A stretch of DNA of 35,531 nucleotides from an uncultured Flavobacteriaceae bacterium. GTDB lineage: Bacteria; Bacteroidota; Bacteroidia; Flavobacteriales; Flavobacteriaceae. The position numbers were made by a program, and so were the translations under genes. This document shows positions 17,220 to 24,916 of the stretch, piece after piece. The stretch is from NCBI GenBank assembly GCA_929200365.1, contig CAKMZM010000011.1:1-35531 (forward strand). Reading direction: 5' to 3'. The notes under the pieces were generated by a model, which searched no databases, was not told the DNA's origin, and saw only the letters and a program-made list of their open reading frames with translations. The stretch's first letter is position 1, and the number at the start of each line of letters is the position of its first letter.

Positions 17220-18122
17220 ATGAGTTACAACGATGAATTAATGAGATATCAGGACGATGCGGAAGATCGTTATGATGATTATGATGGAGATATGGAAGTG
17301 TATGATGATTACGATGATGATGAGGATGACTTCGATTCTGGTTTTGAAGGAAATGAGGATGGTTATGATGATTATGACGAGGAATATGAAGAAGATGGCT
17401 ATGATGACTATGATGGTTATGAAGAAGATGGCTATGATGATTATACCCGTACCTCCATCGGGAAGATTGATCCGAATGACCGAACCCTTACTGTAGTAGT
17501 TAAAAATACTTCAGGAGATGCAGCCGAAGCCATTGTTTTTGGAGGAAATGAAAACGCAGCACAACCTACAGGAGTTACAGTTGATGTAGAAGAAAGTAGT
17601 CACAATGAAGTGAAGGAAGAGTCAAAGGCAAATCCGTTTAAGATTTCAGGGATGAAGTATTCGGTTTCGAATCCTTTACAGTTTGACAACGTTTTGAAGC
17701 TTACCAAAAGAACAGCTACAGGATCGAATACCATTCGTGTGTATCAGCCCCGTAATGCTACCTCACCTCAAAACTTCACCCAACAATTAATTGATGATGA
17801 CAATTTTGAGTTGAATGTTACAGGTCAGGATTCTTTACGTGTTACTATTAATCCAGAGACTACGGCAGTATTCACCTTTACAATCAAGGCAAGAGCAAAT
17901 ATGGGTAACCTTTTAAAAGGACATAATGTAGCGGAGTTATCCAGCGTGCCAAGAACCACTGGTTTACCTCAGATTGACTTAATCCGTAGAAGAAAGCGTT
18001 CTACAGCATTTGGCATTCGTCCGAGAAGACGAAGACGTGTACGTAGAAGACCACGAAGATACTATGGTAGACCAAGACGAGTAAACAGATATCCAATGTC
18101 TGCATTACGTAGACGGAGATAG
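17220..18122 (+). CDS. Coat-like protein: acidic N-terminus, beta-rich core, arginine-rich C-terminus
   Basis: The 300-residue protein has three zones. Residues 1-76 are dominated by Asp, Glu, Tyr and Gly, including an 11-residue repeat. Residues about 84-235 look like a beta-sandwich (LTVVVKNTS, NPFKISGMKY, VLKL, SPQNF, VFTFTIKA). Residues about 255-300 are extremely Arg-rich (RRRRRVRRRPRRYYGRPRR), like nucleic-acid-binding arms of some capsid proteins. There is no signal peptide or membrane segment. The core aligns with the two ends of the propeller protein at 22039-23775. A strong hairpin/T-tract directly follows, as is common behind highly expressed structural genes. It is not recognised as a known family; a major structural role is inferred. 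Confidence 0.8.
   Translation: MSYNDELMRYQDDAEDRYDDYDGDMEVYDDYDDDEDDFDSGFEGNEDGYDDYDEEYEEDGYDDYDGYEEDGYDDYTRTSIGKIDPNDRTLTVVVKNTSGDAAEAIVFGGNENAAQPTGVTVDVEESSHNEVKEESKANPFKISGMKYSVSNPLQFDNVLKLTKRTATGSNTIRVYQPRNATSPQNFTQQLIDDDNFELNVTGQDSLRVTINPETTAVFTFTIKARANMGNLLKGHNVAELSSVPRTTGLPQIDLIRRRKRSTAFGIRPRRRRRVRRRPRRYYGRPRRVNRYPMSALRRRR
17349..17450 (+). repeat. 33-bp tandem repeat encoding acidic YEEDGYDDYDG units
   Basis: Two adjacent copies (17385-17417 and 17418-17450) are nearly identical at the DNA level, with a third weaker copy before them. Each encodes 11 residues, so changes in copy number would keep the reading frame and lengthen or shorten the acidic arm. Confidence 0.8.
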
Positions 18123-18156
18123 TTAGCTATAAGCAGTAAAACTAAATAAAGTGATT

Positions 18157-18202
18157 CAGCCAAAGCGATAGGAATATTCCCAAGGCTTTGGCTGTTCTTT
18201 TT
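18157..18202 (+). terminator. Strong hairpin plus T-tract behind the coat-like gene
   Basis: CAGCCAAAGC (18157-18166) pairs perfectly over 10 bases with GCTTTGGCTG (18185-18194), followed by TTCTTTTT. The loop contains its own palindrome GGAATATTCC. It sits 35 bases after the coat-like stop and before the next gene on the same strand. It probably acts as a partial terminator or 3'-end stabiliser that raises coat-like mRNA relative to the downstream genes. Confidence 0.85.
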
Positions 18203-18222
18203 AACAGACAAATGAAATGCTT

Positions 18223-18885
18223 ATGAAAACATCAAAAGGAAAGAGAATTAAGAAGGGTTTAGCACAGAATAGTATTGACTATATCGTATTTAGTAATCCT
18301 GAGCCTGTTCGCAAGATCATCTATGATTGTGGATATGAAGCTCCCAAGAGTCTCCATATTTTAGTTAGAGCTACTAAAGAGTTGATTAAAAAAGAAGGTA
18401 AATCCATCATTACAGAATTACTGAAAATACACCCTGATAAGAAAGCGATCCTAGCATTAAACCCCAAAGAAAAGAAGAAGCCTTGCAACTCTTGTAGCAA
18501 TGATAGTTACAATAGTGAAGATAACTTTTGTGGAGCTTGTGGGCATTCCAATTATAATGGTTCAGGTGATGAAGATAGTTTTTTAGACCAGTTTTCGGAA
18601 GCATCTGATAAGGAAGTGAAAAGCTATTATGATCGTATTGTTAAGAAATCAAATGCAAACCCTGAAGATCAAAAATTAGCATTAGAAGTTCAGATGGTAT
18701 GGAATGAGGTAAGACAACGAAAACTTACGGATACGAAAAAAACACCTTCAAGCACAGTCTCAATTAATCCAGTACCTCAAAAAACTGCAATGTTTGGTAA
18801 AGATGAATTAGTTCTTTTGGGACTGGTTTTTATTGCAGGATACTTGGTAGGAACAACTACCATTAAAGGGCAATTGGCAATATAA
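18223..18885 (+). CDS. Zinc-ribbon-like protein with C-terminal membrane anchor
   Basis: About 220 residues. The ATG at 18223 (MKTSKGKR) is preferred over one two codons earlier. The N-terminal half is helical and basic. Four cysteines in the pattern CNSC (90, 93) and CGAC (105, 108), numbered from the earlier start, suggest a zinc knuckle. An acidic stretch follows, then a C-terminal membrane helix (LVLLGLVFIAGYLVG) in the last 27 residues. Residues about 27-81 (NPEPVRKIIYDCGY ... KKAILAL) resemble the N-terminal domain of the next gene product. The tail anchor leaves the main body in the cytoplasm. No known family recognised; a structural or assembly role is inferred from context. Confidence 0.82.
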   Translation: MKTSKGKRIKKGLAQNSIDYIVFSNPEPVRKIIYDCGYEAPKSLHILVRATKELIKKEGKSIITELLKIHPDKKAILALNPKEKKKPCNSCSNDSYNSEDNFCGACGHSNYNGSGDEDSFLDQFSEASDKEVKSYYDRIVKKSNANPEDQKLALEVQMVWNEVRQRKLTDTKKTPSSTVSINPVPQKTAMFGKDELVLLGLVFIAGYLVGTTTIKGQLAI

Positions 18886-18904
18886 TTTTAAAGAAAGATA
18901 AGAG

Positions 18905-19672
18905 ATGAAACAAAATATGCGACAACGATATAATGACACGATCAATTTGATAAGTCATTTGATATTGACCAAACCGAAACCCGTAATGACTCTTTTAATG
19001 AAATATGGGGTGCGTTTTGAAGAAAAACCCACTAAAAAGGAATTAGCAGATGAAGTGGTCGAATTATTAAAATCTACTAATGAAAAATTCCAAGAAGATT
19101 TGAGCAATTTACTCACAGTTCATATTCAATTTCGAGGAAAGGAAATGCTTGCATTAGATAGGAGTAAGTATAGTTCTTATGATGATGGAGATGAGGATGA
19201 AGATGAGTTTTGGGGAGCATTAGCAAAAGGAGCTGTTGGTATTATAGGAGGGTTATTTGGTAAGAAGAGACGAAGACGTAGAAGAAATCGTGGTGGTGGA
19301 AATGCTGCTGCATTGGCAGCTTCACGCGCTGCTGCTGCAAAACGACAAGCAGATGCACAAGCAGCAAGAGTGAGAAGGGACTTTCAGATGAAAATGCAAG
19401 CAATGGAAGCGCAACGAAGAAGAGAACAAGAAGCAGCTAGAAGAAGACAGGAAGCAGCTGAACGCAGAAGAAGGGAGGAAGCAGAACGTAGAAGAAGAGA
19501 AGATGAAGCAAGAAGCAAGAAAGAAGCAGAGTCAAAGAAGAAATCCAATATGATGTTAATGGTAGGCGGAGTAATTGGGTTATTGGCAATAGCAGGCATT
19601 TTTATGGCTAAATCAAATAGCCAAAAACCTATGATGCCGTATGTACCACCACAACCGATATCCAATAGATAA
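18905..19672 (+). CDS. Membrane-anchored protein with long Arg/Glu/Ala helix
   Basis: 255 residues. Residues 22-84 (KPKPVMTLLMKYGV ... GKEMLAL) match the N-terminal domain of the preceding protein. Next come an acidic patch (about 92-101), a glycine-rich hydrophobic stretch (104-119), a block of Arg (121-129), and a long charged helix, likely coiled coil, at about 134-212. One membrane helix (215-235) precedes a Pro-rich tail. Lys and Arg before the helix place the bulk of the protein in the cytoplasm. The charged helix could bridge membrane and coat-like protein or bind nucleic acid. The family is unknown. It starts at ATG 19 bases after the previous stop. Confidence 0.85.
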   Translation: MKQNMRQRYNDTINLISHLILTKPKPVMTLLMKYGVRFEEKPTKKELADEVVELLKSTNEKFQEDLSNLLTVHIQFRGKEMLALDRSKYSSYDDGDEDEDEFWGALAKGAVGIIGGLFGKKRRRRRRNRGGGNAAALAASRAAAAKRQADAQAARVRRDFQMKMQAMEAQRRREQEAARRRQEAAERRRREEAERRRREDEARSKKEAESKKKSNMMLMVGGVIGLLAIAGIFMAKSNSQKPMMPYVPPQPISNR

Positions 19673-19698
19673 ACTAAGGATAATAAAACACAGCAATT

Positions 19699-20505
19699 AT
19701 GATCGATTATCCCATAGAGTTAAATGATTTTGAAAGTGACTTTGAAACTACCGAATATGATCCTTTTCTGCATCATGTAATTAGGCATAAGCTTCGAAAA
19801 AAAAAGAACCGAAGAAGATTAGGTAGGTTGATAAGAAAACACCCTAAAAATAGAGTGTTACGTGCTATAGGTATCGGTAGGAGAAGGCGTAGAATTCGCC
19901 CAGTTAGAACGGCGCATAGAAGGTATGCAAAATCAATGCGCCGACCTATTAGAAATACCTTAGTAACCAAACCAAGAACGAATAAAAAACCCTTTCGATT
20001 ACCACCAGTATCGTTCGGCAATCCTATTCATAGAGATTTAAAAGGTATAAAAAAAGGTCGTGGATTTCCTTACAGTATCAGACGGGGGCGACCCATAATG
20101 CCAGATAATCCATTATTGAAGGGAAAACCTCCAGTATTTACTACCAAGCCTAATAAGAGAAAAAAACCAAAAGTATCTAGGGATATTGTTATTCCGTACA
20201 AGAGAAGATATGGAAAGCGTAAACCAAGGGTAATGCCTAGAAGAATACCAAAAGTGAACACTCCATCTTTGGAGGAGGAATTACCAATTATGGAAGATAT
20301 ACCATTAATGGATGAAGATATGAACAAAGCAGAAAGAGAAGTGTCCGAAGGAAAAAGTGAAACTCAAAAAGCAAAAGAGCAAAAGGACAAACAGAAACGG
20401 ACAATAAAGAACATTATTGGAATAGCAGCACTAAGTGTTGTTGCTGTCAGTATTGTAGCGTATAAACTTAAAACAAAATCGGAAGCAAATGGACGTATTA
20501 GCTAA
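19699..20505 (+). CDS. Highly basic protein with C-terminal membrane helix
   Basis: 268 residues. The first 25 are acidic (NDFESDFETTEYDP). Residues about 29-200 are rich in Arg, Lys and Pro with runs such as RRRRRIRPVR and RKKPKVSRD. A short acidic patch lies at about 205-226, then a membrane helix at about 238-256. The layout, acidic start then basic body, mirrors the coat-like protein and the 172-residue protein downstream. Nucleic-acid or acidic-partner binding on the cytoplasmic face of a membrane is inferred. The last 17 bases overlap the start of the next gene in another frame, suggesting coupled translation. No database family recognised. Confidence 0.83.
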   Translation: MIDYPIELNDFESDFETTEYDPFLHHVIRHKLRKKKNRRRLGRLIRKHPKNRVLRAIGIGRRRRRIRPVRTAHRRYAKSMRRPIRNTLVTKPRTNKKPFRLPPVSFGNPIHRDLKGIKKGRGFPYSIRRGRPIMPDNPLLKGKPPVFTTKPNKRKKPKVSRDIVIPYKRRYGKRKPRVMPRRIPKVNTPSLEEELPIMEDIPLMDEDMNKAEREVSEGKSETQKAKEQKDKQKRTIKNIIGIAALSVVAVSIVAYKLKTKSEANGRIS

Positions 20506-20716
20506 CATTACAGAGCAAGATTTTACAGAAGTAGGGGAAATTCCTTTGGGAGTTTTATACGCTTCGGTAAAAAATGTAGGACAAACACCAGTTATGGTAA
20601 ATAATGTAGAACTCGCTGCGGGCAAAGCGAAAGGGTATCCATTTGTAGGTAAACCATACGGTGTAATACCATTTGACCCGCAAGACTCGACATTACGTGT
20701 ATTATACGTGTTGTAA
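20489..20716 (+). CDS. Small beta-rich protein, 75 aa
   Basis: The ATG lies inside the 3' end of the preceding gene. The product has no membrane segment and few charges, with alternating hydrophobic residues (GVLYASVKNVGQTPVMVNNVEL) and a Gly/Pro-rich second half (YPFVGKPYGVIPFDP), suggesting a small beta-barrel. It ends with LRVLYVL. It is one of the few fully soluble non-enzymatic products of the cluster, so a minor structural or adaptor subunit is plausible. No family recognised. Confidence 0.75.
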   Translation: MDVLANITEQDFTEVGEIPLGVLYASVKNVGQTPVMVNNVELAAGKAKGYPFVGKPYGVIPFDPQDSTLRVLYVL

Positions 20717-20764
20717 GGGTAACTGAGAAGATAAAAATATAGAATTCAATCTAAAAAAATAGCT

Positions 20765-21283
20765 ATGATAGCAGGAGAAACAGAAATGTTATTAGCAGAT
20801 CATATAGACGATGATGTTTATGATGATTTCTTGTTTTTTGGAAACAAAGAAAAACGAGCAAAAAGGAGAGCTGCCAGAAAAGCAAGGAGAGCCAAAAGAC
20901 GAGCGAAGAGGAGATCAGACCGAATTCATAGAAAACAGAATAGGGAAGGGTTTTTATCTAAGTTAGGAGATGTATACAAAGACTTGGGTGGAGGAGCTGC
21001 CATTGGAGGAGCAATTGATACTATTATTAGTAAACCTGTTCCAACACCAATACAGGATACATACCCTGAACAGATGATGAATACTCCCTCTGATTTTAGA
21101 GTAGATATAGGAGATCAAAAAGTATATGGTGGAGATAATAAAAGTACTATTGCAGTTCCTCAAAAAAAGGATAACACGAACACTATTTTAATTATTGGAG
21201 GTGTCGTTGTTATGGCATCCATTGTTGGGCTGGCGATCTATCAAAGTCAAAAAGATAAGTACGTACATATTAAACAAAACTAA
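20765..21283 (+). CDS. Acidic-basic protein with C-terminal membrane helix
   Basis: 172 residues. An acidic head (ADHIDDDVYDDF) is followed by a Lys/Arg/Ala helix at about 28-60 (KRAKRRAARKARRAKRRAKR). Then come a Gly/Ala patch (GGGAAIGGAIDTI), a Pro-rich linker and a membrane helix at about 140-159, with a short charged tail. The design repeats that of the other basic anchored proteins in the cluster. Charge distribution suggests that the basic region lies on the cytoplasmic side. Binding to nucleic acid or to the acidic arm of the coat-like protein is inferred. Not assigned to any known family. Confidence 0.82.
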   Translation: MIAGETEMLLADHIDDDVYDDFLFFGNKEKRAKRRAARKARRAKRRAKRRSDRIHRKQNREGFLSKLGDVYKDLGGGAAIGGAIDTIISKPVPTPIQDTYPEQMMNTPSDFRVDIGDQKVYGGDNKSTIAVPQKKDNTNTILIIGGVVVMASIVGLAIYQSQKDKYVHIKQN

Positions 21284-21286
21284 TAC

Positions 21287-22042
21287 ATGCTTATTCCAAT
21301 TCCATCCAATAGAAAACGTTTCACTTTGGAAGTTACCATCAAGGCGAAAAAGGCAATACATGTTGGCTTTAAGGTGTATGATCCTACTGTCCCTAATACC
21401 CATTATTTCAGACGAAAAGCCTTTTTGACAAAAGAACAACAAAGATGTATAAAAATTCCTTTACCTGTCACGCCAGAAGAATTGGAACTGGAAGTGTATG
21501 ATAAAAATACGGGAGATGATTTAGGGATTACCATTGTAGATTTTAAAGTGGTTATGATGGGAGACCCACAATTTTGGGCAACACCAGAGCAACAACGATT
21601 TATGGATTTTGCCATCCAGTTTGCTCAAAAGGCAGGGTATGTCCCTTCGGGATTTTATGATAGTCGAGAAGGAGAATTTCTATTTCAGTATCTACCTAGC
21701 ATCGTTGATGATTTTGGTAAAGAATTGATAACACCAGCAAGAATACATCGCAAGATGCCAAGAGTTCAGATATCTCAACGATTGTTTAAAACATATACTA
21801 TTCCTGTACGGGTAGCTATACTATCTCATGAAGGATGTCATTGGTTTTTGAATACCCGTAGTGAGACAACAGCAGATTTATGCGGGATTCGGCATTATTT
21901 GGACTTTGGTTTTCCAAAAATAGAAGCGGTGTATGCAGCTACAAAAATTTTTAATCAATATCCCGAATTAGTGGGTGAAATACAAGTGAAACGAACAAAA
22001 GAAATAGTTGAATTTATAGACGGATATGTATTAACACAATGA
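21287..22042 (+). CDS. HExxH metallopeptidase-like protein
   Basis: 251 residues. The first 95 look like a beta-sandwich domain (KRFTLEVTIKAKKAIHVGF). The second half contains ILSHEGCHWF, an HExxH zinc motif with His181, Glu182 and His185, followed by NTRSETTADLCG, where an Glu or Asp could be the third ligand. No signal peptide or membrane segment is present. Possible roles are maturation cleavage of particle proteins or attack on cell-wall peptides. The stop overlaps the next start as ATGA. The exact peptidase family was not recognised. Confidence 0.82.
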   Translation: MLIPIPSNRKRFTLEVTIKAKKAIHVGFKVYDPTVPNTHYFRRKAFLTKEQQRCIKIPLPVTPEELELEVYDKNTGDDLGITIVDFKVVMMGDPQFWATPEQQRFMDFAIQFAQKAGYVPSGFYDSREGEFLFQYLPSIVDDFGKELITPARIHRKMPRVQISQRLFKTYTIPVRVAILSHEGCHWFLNTRSETTADLCGIRHYLDFGFPKIEAVYAATKIFNQYPELVGEIQVKRTKEIVEFIDGYVLTQ

Positions 22043-23775
22043 AGAAAAGCACGGAAATAGCATTTATAATGGCTGGGATCGGTATTGCTGCATTATGGGC
22101 AATGCTCGGCAGAAACCGTAAAAGGAGGTCAAGTCTAATAGAAGCACCTATAAAAGGTGGAGCAAATGCTATTCCAAAAAATAAGAATGAAGAAGATGCT
22201 TTTCAGGAAGTTCTTGATGATATAAATCCGTATGATCCTTTTAATAATGGAGGTCATCCAAATTATAACAGACTACATAAAAATCCTTTTAAAGGATTAG
22301 GTGGAGCAGGTGTAAAACTCAACAATACAAGCTTATACAAAAAGTTACAGCAGAACTATGAATCCACACAACTAACGCTAACAAACACCTCTGATATCGA
22401 ACGTGAAGTTCGCTTATGGGCTGGTAATAAAAAACCACCGATTAGTCCTGCATTACCAGGAGACATTGCAGATCATGTTTTTAGGACGATCACAGCAAGT
22501 GTAAATGGAAGTACAGGTATTTACCCGCAAGGAATCGTAGTGAACCCTTATAACAGATTCACCTATATAGCAAATCAATTATCCCATAATATCAGTGTAC
22601 TGAATAGTGATGGAATTGTTATTTCCCTGATTCCTATAATTGCTAATGGTAGCAGCCCCTTTGGGGCATCGCCCGTAGACCTGACTGTGAATAGCCACCC
22701 CAATTCCCCAAACTTTGGAAAGGTCTACGTGGCGAATGTTATAGGTGATACCGTAAAGGTGATTAATCAGCAATTAGAAGTTACTACTACGATTCTAGTA
22801 GGGAAACGTCCTATTGGAATTACTTTCAATTCTTTTAATTCCAATGTATATGTTGCTAACATTGGAGATGATACAGTTAGCGTTATTGATACCATAACTG
22901 AAACAATCCTTACAACAATTATCGTAGGTAAAGCCCCAAAAAGTATTACCATTCGACCAGATAACGGTCAGGTATATGTGATCAATTCTGGAGCAAATAG
23001 TATCTCCAGTATCGATGTCAATAATCAAGTAATCGACACGATAGAAAATATTGGAAATGAGCTTGCTACGGCTTCGTACAATCCTATGAACAATCATTTA
23101 TATGTGGTTTCCTCTAGCAAAAATACAGTTATCCCTATCCATCTGGATACGAATGTACCAAGTACAGCAATTCCTGTTGGTGCAAATCCGTACCATATTC
23201 TATACAATCCAAATAATGAGCTTTTATATGTAGGTAATCGCGCAGATAACACCTATTCCATAATTGATACCGATACTGTAATTGATACACTTTCATTAGG
23301 AATGGTAGATACATCAATGGGAATTGACAGCGCTACAGGTATGATTTTTAGTAGTGATAGCACTACGGGTGTTGTTACATTGATTTCATATAGTAGGGAG
23401 AGTAATACGATACTCATTAATGGAGGATATTATGCAAAACGGGAAGATTTCACCTTCAACCCTGCCATTGTACAACATGTCAAATTTATTTTGTCTGGTA
23501 CGCAGCGCTTTAAAGTCTTAAAACTAGAAGAAGAAAGCGTGACAGGAACTACACAGGTGAAGCCCATCTCCTTTTCCAGTTATCATAACCCTCAAAACTT
23601 TGGGAACGTAGCTGAAGTATTTGAAATGAAAGGAGCAATTATCGATGGTAAAAATGGATGGGTATTCAAAATAGCAGGAAAACAAACTATCACCATCCAT
23701 ACCTATTACAAACAATTTGAATCAGAAAACATTTTAGAGTATGCAATACTTAATCAGAAAAACAGCAAGGTATGA
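22039..23775 (+). CDS. Membrane-anchored YVTN-type beta-propeller inserted in a coat-like core
   Basis: 578 residues. One membrane helix (about 6-23) is followed by a basic cluster (GRNRKRR). From about 145 to 455 run roughly seven YVTN/YncE-like blades, with repeated phrases such as VYVANIGDDTVSVID, QVYVINSG and LLYVGNRADNTYSIID. The flanks are not propeller: residues 116-130 (NTSDIEREVRLWAGN) and 474-560 (NPAIVQHVKF, VLKL, NPQNF) align without internal gaps, apart from one residue, with two adjoining parts of the coat-like protein at 17220-18122. The propeller thus occupies a loop of a shared fold. Propellers of this type commonly bind partners or glycans; a spike or vertex-like decoration role is inferred. 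Confidence 0.88.
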   Translation: MKKSTEIAFIMAGIGIAALWAMLGRNRKRRSSLIEAPIKGGANAIPKNKNEEDAFQEVLDDINPYDPFNNGGHPNYNRLHKNPFKGLGGAGVKLNNTSLYKKLQQNYESTQLTLTNTSDIEREVRLWAGNKKPPISPALPGDIADHVFRTITASVNGSTGIYPQGIVVNPYNRFTYIANQLSHNISVLNSDGIVISLIPIIANGSSPFGASPVDLTVNSHPNSPNFGKVYVANVIGDTVKVINQQLEVTTTILVGKRPIGITFNSFNSNVYVANIGDDTVSVIDTITETILTTIIVGKAPKSITIRPDNGQVYVINSGANSISSIDVNNQVIDTIENIGNELATASYNPMNNHLYVVSSSKNTVIPIHLDTNVPSTAIPVGANPYHILYNPNNELLYVGNRADNTYSIIDTDTVIDTLSLGMVDTSMGIDSATGMIFSSDSTTGVVTLISYSRESNTILINGGYYAKREDFTFNPAIVQHVKFILSGTQRFKVLKLEEESVTGTTQVKPISFSSYHNPQNFGNVAEVFEMKGAIIDGKNGWVFKIAGKQTITIHTYYKQFESENILEYAILNQKNSKV

Positions 23776-24230
23776 ACAGTGTATTAGATATAGCGTTAGC
23801 AGAATACGGAATTACAGAGGTTGTAGGTAATAACCATAATCATCGTATTCTTCAGTATTTCAAGGAAATCGGTCATAAATGGGTGACTGTAGATGAAACC
23901 GCTTGGTGTTCCGCTTTTGCAAATTGGGTAGCTATGAAAGCAGGATACTATAGAAGTGGTAAGCTAAACGCTCGCTCATGGTTAACTGTTGGTATAAAAG
24001 TGGCAATGCCACAAAAAGGAGATGTTGTTGTCTTTTGGAGAGTTAAAAAAAGTGATTGGAGAGGACACGTAGGTTTCTTTATCAGCTATAGTGAGGATAA
24101 AAAATACATCTATGTATTAGGTGGCAATCAGAATAATCAGGTATGTATTAAAAAGTATCCAACCTATCGATTATTAGGATTTCGGGATATAAGAAAAAAT
24201 ACTTCCGATCCCATGCTGGATGCAGCATAA
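23772..24230 (+). CDS. TIGR02594/CHAP-like cell-wall hydrolase
   Basis: 152 residues. The pattern DETAWCSAFANWVAMKAGY (Cys46), AMPQKGDVVVFWR, GHVGFF (His99) and LGGNQNNQV matches the TIGR02594 group of NlpC/P60-CHAP-like amidases or endopeptidases found in phages and prophage regions. Such enzymes cut peptide cross-links or the amide bond of peptidoglycan. Catalytic Cys and His are both present. There is no signal peptide, so delivery through a particle or through a holin is implied. It overlaps the previous gene by ATGA. Confidence 0.9.
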   Translation: MNSVLDIALAEYGITEVVGNNHNHRILQYFKEIGHKWVTVDETAWCSAFANWVAMKAGYYRSGKLNARSWLTVGIKVAMPQKGDVVVFWRVKKSDWRGHVGFFISYSEDKKYIYVLGGNQNNQVCIKKYPTYRLLGFRDIRKNTSDPMLDAA

Positions 24231-24253
24231 TATTGGAGAGTAACAGCTAAGTA

Positions 24254-24460
24254 ATGTTTAAAATTAAAAAAATGAAAAATACCATAATCACATTGGGTGT
24301 GGGGTTTCTTATTGGTCGGTATATCTATATCCATCGTGATAAAAAGGAAGCCTATCATAAAGAAGCTCAAATCAAACGAAGGATCATAGCCACTTTGGAA
24401 AATTTGGGATTATCCAAAAGAGAAATTAAAGAGCAATCGAATACCATTTTTAAAAAATAA
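24254..24460 (+). CDS. Small membrane protein, 62-68 aa
   Basis: Two starts are possible: ATG at 24254, or at 24272 (MKNTIITLGVG), which puts the membrane helix at the usual distance from the N-terminus. One helix (TIITLGVGFLIGRYIYI) precedes a basic, amphipathic helical tail ending in FKK. Positive charges after the helix suggest a cytoplasmic C-terminus, as in neighbouring proteins. No family recognised; a small membrane constituent of the same complex is inferred from context. Confidence 0.72.
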   Translation: MFKIKKMKNTIITLGVGFLIGRYIYIHRDKKEAYHKEAQIKRRIIATLENLGLSKREIKEQSNTIFKK

Positions 24461-24469
24461 ACGAGATAT

Positions 24470-24916
24470 ATGCCTATCGAAGTCAAGATACAAAACAAAT
24501 CATTTTTAGTTCCTGAATCTGGTGATCCCTGTGAACTATGGGTAGGCTATTTCAACAGTCTCAAGGCTGACTTAGGTACAAATAATGCAAGGACAATCTG
24601 GCTTGTGACCTGGAAGACAAACGGATCATCAAGTTGTACAACCAATGGAAAGTTTAATGCCTGGCTTGTTAAGAATAAAATAGATGTTTCCAGTGCAGCG
24701 ACCAGAGCCATTGCGGATGCATCACAAATCGGGAGCAACTTTATGGGATTAGGAAAAAACCTTTCTAAGATAGCATCCATAGCCCTTCCTGCAATACTGA
24801 CCTTGATATTGATTGTTTTATGGAATACGGCAAAAAAGGCTGATGTAACTGATATAGCAAGCTATACTCCAATGGGTAAATCTATAGGAACTGGAATCAA
24901 ATTTTTGAATAAATGA
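24470..24916 (+). CDS. Membrane protein with N-terminal soluble domain, 148 aa
   Basis: The first 65 residues form a soluble domain with two Cys (PCELW, SSCTTN). An Ala/Ser-rich amphipathic stretch follows (SSAATRAIADASQIG), then a membrane helix at about 104-121 (IASIALPAILTLILIVLW) and a 27-residue tail. No catalytic motif is visible. The start lies 9 bases after the previous stop, and the stop overlaps the next start as ATGA. Family not recognised. Confidence 0.8.
   Translation: MPIEVKIQNKSFLVPESGDPCELWVGYFNSLKADLGTNNARTIWLVTWKTNGSSSCTTNGKFNAWLVKNKIDVSSAATRAIADASQIGSNFMGLGKNLSKIASIALPAILTLILIVLWNTAKKADVTDIASYTPMGKSIGTGIKFLNK

Noticed and set aside
17257-17496. 79-codon open frame rich in Met inside the coat-like gene
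   Set aside because: It is the shifted reading of the GAT-rich acidic repeat; composition is an artefact and the gene on the other frame is clear.
19384-19665. Leu/Ser-rich minus-strand frame
   Set aside because: Mirror of the Arg/Glu-rich helix codons of the real gene; low-complexity shadow.
22039-23775. Propeller protein as an ordinary host YncE-type protein
   Set aside because: The membrane stalk, operon overlap on both sides and flanks matching the coat-like protein argue for a cluster-specific role.
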